DNA of 44,692 nucleotides, taken from the NCBI GenBank assembly GCA_015062045.1, contig SUVJ01000010.1, positions 1-44,692 on the forward strand, given 5' to 3'. Below the pieces are notes generated by a model. It had not been told where the DNA came from. It was given only the letters and a program-made list of their open reading frames with translations, and made no database searches. Of the stretch, positions 1 through 8,742 are shown one piece after another. Source of the stretch: Akkermansiaceae bacterium (GTDB taxonomy: Bacteria > Verrucomicrobiota > Verrucomicrobiia > Verrucomicrobiales > Akkermansiaceae). Each line of letters starts with the position of its first letter. Positions within the stretch are counted from its first letter, which is position 1. A program made the translations under genes and the position numbers.

Positions 1-1
1 A

Positions 2-1234
2 ATAGGAGTTTCTCTCAATCATTGGCAGGTATGGATTCTGACATCTGCTGTAATCGCCCTAGCACCTTTTGCTTTTTGTAGGCTTCTAAAAAAAGATTCG
101 ACAAGCACCCTGGCTTCCCCATATGTAACTTTATATCTCTTTATTTTTGCAATTATGCTGGCCCCTTCCAGTATCGGGTGGTGGACAAATTACACTTGTT
201 TTGTAGCTAGTACAACGTATATTTGGACCACTGTTGGCACAATCCTCTTCTTGTCCTATTATAATAAATATAACTGGGTTCATTCATTACACGATAAATC
301 TTCTTATTATAAATCTATCTGGATATTTCTACTGGGCATATATTCAGGGTGGGGCACGGAATGTCTAACTGTCATCATATTACCCATATTAGCCATATAT
401 TGCTTATACAAACATGTAAAAAGATTGTATATACCATTAAGTTGTTACATAGGGTTACTAGGCTACATTCTTGGGGCTATTTTCTTATTTGTATCCCCTG
501 CTCATTCTTTTAGAGCAAAGGTTGCAGCATCATTCAGAGGAATCGTTCCGGAAAATCTCACATACGATGAAATTTGGAATTTTTGTACAGATATAACATA
601 TGAAAAATTATGCATGTTAGGAGAACCTCATGTTACACTGCAAGGTATCCCTTATCATTTACATATCTTCTTCTTTCCTCGTATGGCAGAACTGTTTTGG
701 GAAGAATCAAAGATTGCAACTATATCCTTGATATTAATCACTATCTTAGCATGCTTCAACAAGAAAATTGATAGAAAAAAAATAATTATAATCGCGCTAA
801 GCTCACTTATTTTAGCATGGATTTGCGCTTCCAGTTATTTATCTCAATGTATTCCTACTTCAACAAGTTTTGTACCCCCGGTATTTTTCATCATAGGTGG
901 ATGCGCCTATATTTTTATTGAATTATCTCGCAAACAAAAAATCGGTGTGCTTACATTATCTTTTTGCTACATGTTGTGGAATATTATTCCTTCCGCAATA
1001 GAGGCACATCAATATAAAAAATACGAATTAGCTTGGTATAAAGAAATCAAAACGCAAAAAGACAACGGCATTCAGGATATTGTTCTTGAACCATTATCCA
1101 CTAAACCACATAACAAACTGCATTTAATTCAATGTCGTCATCTTTCTAGTGATCCCAATGCAGGAACTAATAGATGCTTATCTCATCATTTCGGCGTAAT
1201 GAGCATCAAAATTTCCACATGTAAAACTCTATAA
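2..1234 (+). CDS. Polytopic membrane protein, DUF6056-like (5' end outside window)
   Basis: The reading frame is open from base 2, before the first internal ATG at 155, so the gene starts upstream of the window. The product is almost entirely hydrophobic segments. A short polar loop with a GIYSGWGTE motif lies between membrane helices; a Gly/Trp/Glu loop of this kind is typical of DUF6056-type membrane proteins, which are found in glycan and polysaccharide loci. Function is not established; a glycosyltransferase-C-like or glycan-export role is inference. The gene is clearly more AT-rich than everything after 3 kb and overlaps the convergent membrane gene by 6 bp at the 3' end. It could instead belong to another GT-C-like family. 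Confidence 0.7.
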   Translation: MGVSLNHWQVWILTSAVIALAPFAFCRLLKKDSTSTLASPYVTLYLFIFAIMLAPSSIGWWTNYTCFVASTTYIWTTVGTILFLSYYNKYNWVHSLHDKSSYYKSIWIFLLGIYSGWGTECLTVIILPILAIYCLYKHVKRLYIPLSCYIGLLGYILGAIFLFVSPAHSFRAKVAASFRGIVPENLTYDEIWNFCTDITYEKLCMLGEPHVTLQGIPYHLHIFFFPRMAELFWEESKIATISLILITILACFNKKIDRKKIIIIALSSLILAWICASSYLSQCIPTSTSFVPPVFFIIGGCAYIFIELSRKQKIGVLTLSFCYMLWNIIPSAIEAHQYKKYELAWYKEIKTQKDNGIQDIVLEPLSTKPHNKLHLIQCRHLSSDPNAGTNRCLSHHFGVMSIKISTCKTL

Positions 1235-2758
1235 TTTGCGCCGATAAAGACTAGCCCTCAATCCTTTAGGAAACACTTCATACAATTCATATTCTGTGTG
1301 CAACAACTGTTTTAATTCCTTATGCCCAACATCTATACTTACCTTACCATCTTTAACACTGTAAGGAATAGCAATCCATTTCGGCGGATTTGATCGCAAC
1401 TGTTCAGATATATATTTTGGTATATCATCATTCCACTTACTCTGAAAAGATTGAAGTATACAATAGCGAATAGAAGGGACAAGTCCCGATAAAGGATATA
1501 TTTGAGGGTGTACATCATAAGACCAAAAACTACGATAATCTTCGGCAGGTACACTTTTTCTTAATAATGATGCTTCCTTCACTTGTTCTTCATTAATTCG
1601 AGTTAAACGATGTCCCTGCGGGTAAAAATTAAAACAAAATGTGTAGGGAACCAAGCGAACGGAACTCATAGCATAATTTATAAAACTAAATCCAACCAAA
1701 CAGATAAAAATAACACGAACACGACGGTCATTTAGTCTATAAAAATAAATAGCACATAGTATAACAGTCATTATAATAACAGGTATATACGATATATAAT
1801 AATAAAAAAAACCTCTTCCTATAATCATATTTAATGTACCAGTCAAAACCACACTAAAAATAATCACCACAACTTTATGATTATTTTTGCTATATATTTT
1901 ATATAAAATAAAAAAAGAAATCAGTGACGGCATGGTATTAATAAACAACTGAGTCCAAAAACTTGCACCATTTTTATACGAATCGGTCGCGTATTTTAAA
2001 TTATGCAAAAATGTAGCATCTAAAAAATATTGCATTGATTCATTCCTCTGAAAGTATACATAAAACGGAATAAGCAGAACTACAAAACCAGCAAAAAAAG
2101 CAATGCTATTTTTTATTACTTTTAGAAATGTTATCTTGTTTGAAGATAAAATACATACAGCAATGATAAGCCCACAAGTAATTGCTGCATTATTTGCCTT
2201 TAACATAAAGTGAATTCCTATAAACATTCCCACCAAAAACCACTGCCACAGCTGCAAGTTTTGATCTTCCACTACACACTTCAAAACTAAATACAACAAG
2301 GAAAAGGTTAATGGCAACGAATAACATTCCGGGCGTCCTCCACCTCCGGCCGTTGCATACAAAAGAAATAGAAAAACAATTATAGGCAAGTAACATCCCC
2401 ATGAGCTTAAACGAAATAACCTTACAATCTTATATGTAAAAAATAAATCTACAGTACAGGCAATTACCTCTAACAAAAAAATAGTCAATTTAAAACATCC
2501 TGTATAATGAGCAAAAGCATATATAAAAAACTGTAATGGTCCCTTATGATCAAAAACATCACGAAATAGGACCAAACCTTTTTCTACACTCAGCCCCAAT
2601 GCTGAAAAAATTGCAAAATCTCCCACCTGAAAATCATTCAAAAAATTAGCACATGTAATGGTAAACATGCACCATATAAAGGATAAAAAGGCAAAAAAAA
2701 TGAAAACCTTATAATCTGGGATTTCGCGTCCACTTAAATTGTCACAGTAAACAAGCAA
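1229..2758 (-). CDS. GT39/ArnT-like membrane glycosyltransferase
   Basis: A protein of about 509 residues with roughly ten or more hydrophobic segments. Near the N-terminus, after the first membrane helix, it carries the loop LVLFRDVFDHKGPLQFFIYA. An acidic pair plus KGP in this place is the hallmark of the GT39/PMT and ArnT-like families, which transfer sugars from polyprenyl-phosphate carriers outside the cytoplasmic membrane. The C-terminal 150 residues are a soluble tail. The only in-frame start near the open 5' end is TTG at 2758. An ATG at 2811 is one base out of frame because of a C8 tract (2807-2800); with nine Cs it would give a 527-residue product. The gene is AT-rich like its convergent neighbour, which suggests an acquired glycan locus. 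Donor and acceptor sugars cannot be read from the sequence. Confidence 0.75.
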   Translation of the reverse strand: MLVYCDNLSGREIPDYKVFIFFAFLSFIWCMFTITCANFLNDFQVGDFAIFSALGLSVEKGLVLFRDVFDHKGPLQFFIYAFAHYTGCFKLTIFLLEVIACTVDLFFTYKIVRLFRLSSWGCYLPIIVFLFLLYATAGGGGRPECYSLPLTFSLLYLVLKCVVEDQNLQLWQWFLVGMFIGIHFMLKANNAAITCGLIIAVCILSSNKITFLKVIKNSIAFFAGFVVLLIPFYVYFQRNESMQYFLDATFLHNLKYATDSYKNGASFWTQLFINTMPSLISFFILYKIYSKNNHKVVVIIFSVVLTGTLNMIIGRGFFYYYISYIPVIIMTVILCAIYFYRLNDRRVRVIFICLVGFSFINYAMSSVRLVPYTFCFNFYPQGHRLTRINEEQVKEASLLRKSVPAEDYRSFWSYDVHPQIYPLSGLVPSIRYCILQSFQSKWNDDIPKYISEQLRSNPPKWIAIPYSVKDGKVSIDVGHKELKQLLHTEYELYEVFPKGLRASLYRRKL

Positions 2759-2793
2759 ACTTGAACGTTGAGGTGCGTTTTCAGAGAGATTTC

Positions 2794-2807
2794 GGGGGAG
2801 GGGGGGG
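2794..2807 (-). repeat. Poly-C tract (C8-T-C5) inside the 5' end of the GT39-like gene
   Basis: On the minus strand ATG-A is followed by eight Cs, one T and five Cs. The ATG (2811-2809) is out of frame with the glycosyltransferase at eight Cs and in frame at nine. Tracts of this kind mutate by slipped-strand mispairing. Confidence 0.8.
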
Positions 2808-2862
2808 TCATAACTTATTAATTATTAATATTTAGCACTCATAATGAATTTCATCTACATTT

Positions 2863-2890
2863 ATTCTAACATAATAAAAAAATTTTACAA
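2863..2890 (-). promoter_or_regulatory. Possible promoter of the GT39-like gene
   Basis: TTGTAA (2890-2885), a 16-bp spacer and TAGAAT (2868-2863) on the minus strand. The surrounding DNA is very AT-rich, so chance matches are likely. Confidence 0.3.
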
Positions 2891-3030
2891 GCTTTTAGAC
2901 GCACAACATAATGAAGCAGAGCAAAGACGGATATCATCCAATGACCGCAAACTCCTAACCCCGCGCGCTTGAAACCTCTGCCGGACTGCTGCTCATTGCA
3001 CTGGGAGCCCATGCCACGCTGTAAGCCCTG

Positions 3031-3543
3031 TTACCGCCCGGCGGAGAGGTCATTGATGAGTGAGACCACTTTGCGCACGTGGTGGATATTGTAGAAGGAA
3101 TCCACGGCGTCTCCCGAAGCATTTGCGGTAAAGAAGATATCCCCCCGACCGGCGGCACGCATCACGGTACCCGATACCATATTTTGGCACAGTGCCAAGC
3201 TGTGCACCTGCGGTTGGTGGAGCATAAGCCACACCACACGGTGATTGGTCACCATGTACACCATGTGCCGGGTGCGCCGACTCATGAAATAGTCCAAAAC
3301 AAAGCAGAGCAGAGACACCGGCACCATCAGCACCCACGCGGCAAAACCCATGATATGTGCCAGTGCCCACGCCATGCAGAGAGAGAGCACCAACCACGCC
3401 ACAGCAAAGGCATAGGTTAAGGCCTTGTGGCGCAGCTCTGCCTTGCCGGGGCGGCCTGCCCAATGCAGCTCCTCCCCCGGGCGCAGCTCTTGCTGCAAGC
3501 GTTCCTGCGCAGCTAAGCTCAATGTCTCGGGCATCTCCATCAT
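3031..3543 (-). CDS. Membrane-anchored bacterial PH-domain protein (bPH2-like)
   Basis: About 170 residues. The N-terminal part has the motif ELHWAGRP, followed by two hydrophobic helices (roughly residues 40-85) and a C-terminal beta-rich half with TNHRVVWL. This is the usual order in small membrane proteins with a bacterial pleckstrin-homology (bPH2/DUF304) domain. Their function is mostly unknown; a scaffold role at the membrane is inference. The frame opens at 3579, but the first 12 codons lie in the glyS terminator hairpin and its T-tract, so the start is taken at ATG 3543 (or 3540/3534). It follows glyS on the same strand, separated by that terminator. Confidence 0.75.
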   Translation of the reverse strand: MMEMPETLSLAAQERLQQELRPGEELHWAGRPGKAELRHKALTYAFAVAWLVLSLCMAWALAHIMGFAAWVLMVPVSLLCFVLDYFMSRRTRHMVYMVTNHRVVWLMLHQPQVHSLALCQNMVSGTVMRAAGRGDIFFTANASGDAVDSFYNIHHVRKVVSLINDLSAGR

Positions 3544-3553
3544 CTTATCATTG

Positions 3554-3588
3554 AAAAAGCCCGCAGGCATGGGTAACACCTGCGGGCT
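3554..3588 (-). terminator. Rho-independent terminator of glyS
   Basis: Minus strand: a perfect 10-bp stem AGCCCGCAGG/CCTGCGGGCT (3588-3579 and 3567-3558) with an 11-nt loop, then TTTTTC. It lies 18 bp past the glyS stop codon and ends about 10 bp before the next gene's start. Confidence 0.85.
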
Positions 3589-3606
3589 GTAAAGAGTGTA
3601 TCAACA

Positions 3607-5190
3607 TCAGTGAATACGCTTGAGCAGCCAGGGCAGCAGCTCTTTGATGGCCACACGCTCTTGCTCCATGGAGTCGCGGTGACGAATGGTGACGGTATCC
3701 TTGAGGGAGGCATCGCCCTCTTCACCCAGCGTCTCAAAGTCCACCGTAATGCAGAAGGGGGTACCCACCTCGTCCTGACGGCGGTAGCGGCGACCAACGG
3801 CACCGCTCTCGTCATAGAACACATTCATGAACGGGCGCAGCTCTGCCTCAATCTCTCGGGCAATGCGCACCTGCTCCTCGTTCTTCTTAAGCAGCGGGAA
3901 GATAGCAGCCTTGATGGGGGCCATACGCGGGTGGAAACGCATCACGGTGCGCACATCGCTCTTGCCGTCTTTGCCCAGCTCCTCCTCATCGTACGCCTCG
4001 CAGATAACCGCGAGCACGGAGCGGTCACACCCGGCAGAGGGCTCTACCACGTGGGGAATGAACTTCTCGCGCGTGGCCTCGTCAAAATACTCCATCGGCT
4101 TGCCGGATCCCTCTTGGTGGCGGCCCAGGTCATAGTCCGTACGGTAAGCAATACCCATGAGCTCCTGCACACCGAAGGGGAACTCGTACTCCAGGTCGTA
4201 TGTCTTCCTGGAATAGAAGGCACGCTCCTCCTCCGGTACATCCAGAATATGAATCTTCTCACGAGCAATGCCAATGTTCTCATAGAACTTGAGGCAGAAC
4301 TCCAGCCACTCATCGGTGAGGGCAAAGCCATTCTCAGCACGGCAGAAGTACTCTACCTCCATCTGCTCAAACTCACGGGAGCGGAAGGTGAAGTTACGCG
4401 GGTTAATCTCATTGCGGAAGGATTTACCGATTTGAGCGATGCCGAAGGGCAACTTCATGCGTGAGGAGTCCAGCACGTTCTTGTACTGGCAGAAAATGCT
4501 CTGAGCCGTCTCGGGACGCAGCCAACCGATGGAGGACGGGTCATTCTCATCGGACGTAGCGCCGATGGTAGTTTTAAACATGAGGTTGAAGGAGCGAGCC
4601 TCTGTCACCAAAGAACCGTTGGAGGGGTTGTAGCGGGTGCTGTCTGTCACGGTTTCAGTGCTTTCCTCTGCAAGCTCAATGTCTGCCAAGGGGATATTTT
4701 TACCGGAGATTTGGCTGTAGTACTGCTGGGCACTGCGGCGGGCAGCCTTGGCCTCTTTTTCAGTACCTTCTGCGGTGAGCATGGAGAACTCTTTGGCGGA
4801 GCTCCAGGAGCCATCCTTGGCGGCGGCACCTTTCCACCAATAAGCCACACCGCTTTGAGCGGGGATTTGGTCTGCACGCAAACGCTCCTTGCTCAGCAGG
4901 CAATCACACAGCGGGTCAGAGAAACCGCCTACGTGCCCGGATGCCACCAACACGGAGTTATGCGTAAGGATGGAGCCATCCATACCCACCACATCCGGGC
5001 GCTCCTGCACATACACGCGCCACCAGTAATCCTTCAGATTACGCTTGAGCTCAACACCTAAGGGACCGTAGTCCCAGCAACCGTTCAAGCCGCCATAAAT
5101 CTCTGCAGCCTGAAATATAAAGCCCTTGCGCTTACAAAGGCTCACAATCTTTTCCATACGAACGGGGTCTGTCTGTGTACGATCTGCCAT
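3607..5190 (-). CDS. glyS: Glycine--tRNA ligase (alpha2 type)
   Basis: Charges tRNA-Gly with glycine in the cytoplasm using ATP. The 527-residue length and single-chain organisation match the homodimeric class II glycyl-tRNA synthetase (sometimes called glyQS), not the alpha2beta2 form. Visible family features are the N-terminal KRKGFIFQAAEIYGG and GCWDYGPLGVELK segments, class II motif 2 around NEINPRNFTFRSREFEQME, and the motif 3 region GCDRSVLAVICEAY followed by the anticodon-binding C-terminal domain. The gene begins only 9 nt after a -10 box and has no Shine-Dalgarno site, which suggests a nearly leaderless mRNA. A strong terminator closes the unit. Confidence 0.96.
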   Translation of the reverse strand: MADRTQTDPVRMEKIVSLCKRKGFIFQAAEIYGGLNGCWDYGPLGVELKRNLKDYWWRVYVQERPDVVGMDGSILTHNSVLVASGHVGGFSDPLCDCLLSKERLRADQIPAQSGVAYWWKGAAAKDGSWSSAKEFSMLTAEGTEKEAKAARRSAQQYYSQISGKNIPLADIELAEESTETVTDSTRYNPSNGSLVTEARSFNLMFKTTIGATSDENDPSSIGWLRPETAQSIFCQYKNVLDSSRMKLPFGIAQIGKSFRNEINPRNFTFRSREFEQMEVEYFCRAENGFALTDEWLEFCLKFYENIGIAREKIHILDVPEEERAFYSRKTYDLEYEFPFGVQELMGIAYRTDYDLGRHQEGSGKPMEYFDEATREKFIPHVVEPSAGCDRSVLAVICEAYDEEELGKDGKSDVRTVMRFHPRMAPIKAAIFPLLKKNEEQVRIAREIEAELRPFMNVFYDESGAVGRRYRRQDEVGTPFCITVDFETLGEEGDASLKDTVTIRHRDSMEQERVAIKELLPWLLKRIH

Positions 5191-5199
5191 AACACAGCT

Positions 5200-5227
5200 A
5201 TTTTACCTTATTTTACGTAAGTTGCAA
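5200..5227 (-). promoter_or_regulatory. glyS promoter, near-leaderless
   Basis: Minus strand: TTGCAA (5227-5222), a 16-bp spacer and TAAAAT (5205-5200). The -10 ends 9 nt before the ATG, so the predicted 5' UTR is about 2-3 nt. Confidence 0.65.
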
Positions 5228-5309
5228 GCCTAATCAGCATTACCTTTGCCATGCAAATGAAATGCAGGGGCATATTATTTTACTTTTTTTTACAAAAAAT
5301 GCAGCATTT

Positions 5310-5343
5310 TTGAAAGATAGGCAAAAAAATCGGCGTACATATA
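5310..5343 (+). promoter_or_regulatory. Motif shared with the region upstream of the 32.8-kb ankyrin gene
   Basis: TTGAAA (5310) and CGGCGTACATATA (5331-5343) recur at 32748 and 32769 with the same 20-bp distance from TTGAAA to TACATA and an A-rich stretch between. TTGAAAGATAG also recurs at 5363. It could be a binding site or a promoter for an alternative sigma factor; this is not established. Confidence 0.3.
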
Positions 5344-5397
5344 AAGCAGGCAGCAAGCGGGGGTTGAAAGATAGTTACAAAAGAGTAAACTTCATGC

Positions 5398-5425
5398 TTG
5401 CTTTTTGCACATCATCTGGTAGAAT
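5398..5425 (+). promoter_or_regulatory. murA promoter
   Basis: TTGCTT (5398-5403), a 16-bp spacer and TAGAAT (5420-5425). The ATG lies 33 nt downstream, giving a short conventional leader without a clear Shine-Dalgarno site. Confidence 0.5.
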
Positions 5426-5458
5426 TACCACAGCGCAATATACACCAATTTTTCAACC

Positions 5459-6754
5459 ATGGACAAGCTCATTGTAGAAGGTGGACACAGACTCCAGGGA
5501 GCCGTCAATATCAGCGGCTCAAAAAACGCCTCCCTACCCATACTCGCCGCGGCTTTGCTGACGGATGAACCCGTGAGAATCTCACGTGTACCCGATGTCT
5601 CCGACACCAACTATATGATTCAGATATTGAGTCAGCTGGGGGCCTCCGTGGAGCGCTCCAGCGGTACGGTTCGCATAGAATCCCCGGATGGTATCAGCAG
5701 CAGTGCCTCCTACGAGCAAGTACGCAAGATGCGTGCCTCCATCTGCCTGCTCGGGCCCATGATGGCCCGCATGAAACGCTGCACCCTGCCCCTGCCCGGC
5801 GGTTGTGTGATTGGAGACCGCCCGGTAGACCTGCACTTGCGTGCTATTCAAGCCTTGGGTGCCCGTGTGCGCGTTAAAGGTGGCAACATGGTGATTGAAG
5901 CCCCCAACGGGCTTGTCGGCACCACGGTAGATATGCGTGGCGACAGCGGCCCCACCGTGCTGGGTACGGATAACCTGATGATGGCTGCCGTGCTGGCCAA
6001 GGGCAAAACCGTTATTGAATCCGCCGCCCGTGAGCCCGAGGTGGTGGATCTGGCAAACTTCCTCAACAAGATGGGTGCCCGCATTGAGGGTGCCGGCTCC
6101 CGCACCATCACCATTCACGGTGTAGAGAAACTGCACGGCTGCGAGCATACCGTCATACCGGACCGCATTGAGGCAGGCACCTTCATGGTGGCCGGTGCCA
6201 TGTACAGCGACGGCATCACCCTCAACCGCGTATGCCGCGAGCACATGAAGAGTATCTCCGACCTGCTGGTAGAATGCGGCCACGTGGTAGAGTACAATGA
6301 GGACGGCACCTCCGTATTCGTGAAACCCGGTGCCAACCCGCGCAGCGGCAAAATTCTTACCAACCCGTACCCGGGCTACCCCACAGACATGCAGGCTCAA
6401 ATGACGGCACTCTTCGCCGTTACCCCGGGCATCAGCGTGGTGAAGGACACCATCTTCCCGCAGCGCTTCATGCACTGCTCCGAGCTCAAGCGCATGGGAG
6501 CCAACATCAAGGTAGATGCCGGCACGGCCATCATTACCGGTGTGGAGGGTCTGAGCGGCGCCCCCGTAATGGCCAGCGACTTGAGAGCCAGTGCCGCCCT
6601 GGTATTGGCTGCGTTGGCAGCAGAGGGCACCACAGAGATTCACCGGCTCTACCACATAGACCGCGGTTATGAAATGCTGGACGAAAAACTCGGCATGCTC
6701 GGTGCCCGCGTGCGCCGTGAGCTCGACCCCGAGGGCGGCCCCGTTGAACCGTAA
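5459..6754 (+). CDS. murA: UDP-N-acetylglucosamine 1-carboxyvinyltransferase
   Basis: Transfers enolpyruvate from phosphoenolpyruvate to UDP-GlcNAc, the first committed step of peptidoglycan synthesis, in the cytoplasm. The 431-residue protein has the family's N-terminal GSKNAS motif with Lys22, and the catalytic loop [15 protein letters not shown] with Cys116, the residue attacked by fosfomycin. It lines up over its full length with the inside-out alpha/beta barrel family. The PGG-C loop favours MurA over AroA. A cytochrome c gene follows after 6 bp and is probably co-transcribed. Confidence 0.97.
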   Translation: MDKLIVEGGHRLQGAVNISGSKNASLPILAAALLTDEPVRISRVPDVSDTNYMIQILSQLGASVERSSGTVRIESPDGISSSASYEQVRKMRASICLLGPMMARMKRCTLPLPGGCVIGDRPVDLHLRAIQALGARVRVKGGNMVIEAPNGLVGTTVDMRGDSGPTVLGTDNLMMAAVLAKGKTVIESAAREPEVVDLANFLNKMGARIEGAGSRTITIHGVEKLHGCEHTVIPDRIEAGTFMVAGAMYSDGITLNRVCREHMKSISDLLVECGHVVEYNEDGTSVFVKPGANPRSGKILTNPYPGYPTDMQAQMTALFAVTPGISVVKDTIFPQRFMHCSELKRMGANIKVDAGTAIITGVEGLSGAPVMASDLRASAALVLAALAAEGTTEIHRLYHIDRGYEMLDEKLGMLGARVRRELDPEGGPVEP

Positions 6755-6760
6755 CTTACC

Positions 6761-7345
6761 ATGAGAAAATTTACAGCAGCGGCCTGCCTTGTGCTTTTTG
6801 TCATGGGGTTGGCCGCTCTGATTTATGTAGAAAGTGCCCCGAGCCCGTGGGAGCACGCCGCCCGCAAAAGGGGCTGCATGCTCTGCCATACGGACTCTTT
6901 TGCGGGCACGCCACTGCCATGCCTGCAACAATGGCAACACGGCACAGCCCTTACCCCTTTAGTAAAGCAGGCAATGCTTGCAGAGCACCCCACCCTGCCC
7001 GGGGATGATGCAGATTTGCTGGCACACGCCTTAGCACACCAACAACTCCCCTTGCTGGCGGCCGCGCGCAGCACAGCCCCCGGCGCAGCCCTGTACACCG
7101 CCAAATGTGCCATTTGCCACGGTAAAAACGGTGAGGGGCAAGCGGGTAATTACCCGCCCCTGCAAGGCTCGGAATGGCTCACCCCCTCCCCCAATCGCCC
7201 GGGGTTGGAGAGCATCATACGCAACGGGCTGCAAGGCCCCATCACCGTTAAAGGGCAACAGTGGAACTCCACCATGCTCCCCCCCGGCATTACAAGCGAT
7301 GCAGATGTAAATGCGCTGATTGATTATCTGCAACAGTTTCGCTAA
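6761..7345 (+). CDS. Membrane-anchored diheme c-type cytochrome
   Basis: A 194-residue protein with an N-terminal signal anchor (hydrophobic residues about 7-22). Two haem-binding motifs are visible: CMLCH at 39-43 and CAICH at 116-120. The second sits in a normal class I cytochrome c fold, with GKNGEGQAGNYPPLQG after it and Met172 as the likely axial ligand. The first domain is short. It probably carries electrons in the periplasm; partners are not encoded nearby. The 6-bp gap to murA suggests co-transcription, an odd pairing. It ends 27 bp from the convergent pepP gene. Confidence 0.88.
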   Translation: MRKFTAAACLVLFVMGLAALIYVESAPSPWEHAARKRGCMLCHTDSFAGTPLPCLQQWQHGTALTPLVKQAMLAEHPTLPGDDADLLAHALAHQQLPLLAAARSTAPGAALYTAKCAICHGKNGEGQAGNYPPLQGSEWLTPSPNRPGLESIIRNGLQGPITVKGQQWNSTMLPPGITSDADVNALIDYLQQFR

Positions 7346-7372
7346 AAACCACCTCAACAACAGCTGCCAAAA

Positions 7373-8668
7373 CTACTCTGCCATTAAGGCTTCAATATCT
7401 GCTACATCCAGCGGTGCGTTGGGAATGAGGTCCTCCGTATGGTCGGTATGAATGACAACATCTGTCTCAATGCGTATACCTATATTCTCCGCCGGAATAT
7501 AAATACCGGGCTCAATAGTCCACACTTGATTCTCTGCAAACACGGGGTCTGCGGGGCCTACATCGTGCACATCCAAACCCAGGGGGTGAGAGGTACCATG
7601 CATAAAATACTTGCGTACGCAAAGCGGGTTCTCGGGGGCGGCATCCACCTCCTCCTGCGTTAACAAGCCCAGTTTCACCAGCTCCGCAGCCATGCGTACG
7701 CGTACCATGCGCTCATACTCAGACTTCTTGAGGCCCGGCAGCATAATCTCTCGGGCGTAGCGGTGTACGGCCAAGCAAGCCTCATACACGGCTTTTTGGC
7801 GCGGGGTGTACTTGCCGTTGGCAGGTATGGTGCGGGTCATATCCCCGGCATAGCCGCCGTACTCCGCACCAATGTCAAAGAGAATGAGGTCGCCGTCCTC
7901 ACAGCGTTTGTGGTTCGTAATGTAATGCAGCACGCAAGTATCTTTGCCGGATGCAATAATGGGGTGGAACGAGAACTTGCGGGCGCGGCGACGAATGTAA
8001 GCAGAGCTCAGCAAGCCCTCAATCTCCCACTCGCCCATACCGGGTTTCACTTGGCGCAGGGTTTCAACCCACCCCTCGCCGGTAATACGGCAAGCCTCGC
8101 GCAGCTGCACCAGCTCCTCCTCCGTCTTAACCAAACGCATGGTCGCCAGAGTATCATAAATGCTGTGCAGCACGGCATCCGGGTAAGAGGCCTGCAAGGC
8201 CGCCGCCATGCGCTCGTTGCGGGTTTGAACATAGGTAAGGCGGCGCGGGTGGTTATCGCGCTCCAACCACACTTGCTTAGCGGCGGGCACCCAAGCAGCC
8301 AACAGGGCATTGTACTCATCCGTCCACCGCACATCTGCAATACCGCTCAGAGCCGTAGCGGCCTCCTTGGTAAGGCGTGCCCCCTCCCAGATCACGATAT
8401 GCTCATTCGTTTCGCGCAGCAACAGGGTATCCTCATGCTGGCCATCCTCGCCAATGCGCATCATCAGCACTGTCTCCTCTTGGTCTATACCGGTCAGGTA
8501 AAAGAGGTTGGCATTTTGGTGGTGAGCCAAAGTACCATCTGCATTGGTGGGGTAAATATCATTAGCGTGTACAATCACCAAACTGCCGGCAGGCAGCTGC
8601 GCAGCCAGCTTATCTCGGGTGGATTGATAAAATGCGGCGGGAACAGGTTCGTATCTGAGCGTATACAT
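7373..8668 (-). CDS. pepP: Xaa-Pro aminopeptidase (M24B)
   Basis: Removes N-terminal residues that precede proline. From the start at 8668 the protein has 431 residues, close to the usual ~440. An N-terminal AMP_N domain is followed by the pita-bread metallopeptidase fold. The five dinuclear-metal ligands are visible as Asp265, Asp276, His361 (in HGTSHPLGLDVHD), Glu386 (TIEPGIY) and Glu401 (IRIETDV). The frame is open 20 codons further upstream, but AAAGGAG sits 8 nt before the 8668 ATG and a -10 box lies between the two starts, which fixes the start here. Confidence 0.95.
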   Translation of the reverse strand: MYTLRYEPVPAAFYQSTRDKLAAQLPAGSLVIVHANDIYPTNADGTLAHHQNANLFYLTGIDQEETVLMMRIGEDGQHEDTLLLRETNEHIVIWEGARLTKEAATALSGIADVRWTDEYNALLAAWVPAAKQVWLERDNHPRRLTYVQTRNERMAAALQASYPDAVLHSIYDTLATMRLVKTEEELVQLREACRITGEGWVETLRQVKPGMGEWEIEGLLSSAYIRRRARKFSFHPIIASGKDTCVLHYITNHKRCEDGDLILFDIGAEYGGYAGDMTRTIPANGKYTPRQKAVYEACLAVHRYAREIMLPGLKKSEYERMVRVRMAAELVKLGLLTQEEVDAAPENPLCVRKYFMHGTSHPLGLDVHDVGPADPVFAENQVWTIEPGIYIPAENIGIRIETDVVIHTDHTEDLIPNAPLDVADIEALMAE

Positions 8669-8693
8669 GGTGTCAACTCCTTTGAATGCAGCT

Positions 8694-8722
8694 ATTATAC
8701 CCATGTAAAGGCGTTTCTGCAA
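8694..8722 (-). promoter_or_regulatory. pepP promoter
   Basis: Minus strand: TTGCAG (8722-8717), a 17-bp spacer and consensus TATAAT (8699-8694). The predicted leader is about 19 nt and contains AAAGGAG, one of the few clear Shine-Dalgarno sites in the window. Confidence 0.75.
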
Positions 8723-8742
8723 CCCCAAAACACGCCCCGGGG

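Noticed and set aside
5582..6940. 452-codon open frame on the minus strand opposite murA
   Set aside because: It is rich in His, Gly and Ala, has no family resemblance and lies opposite a full-length murA; it is a GC-rich antisense shadow.
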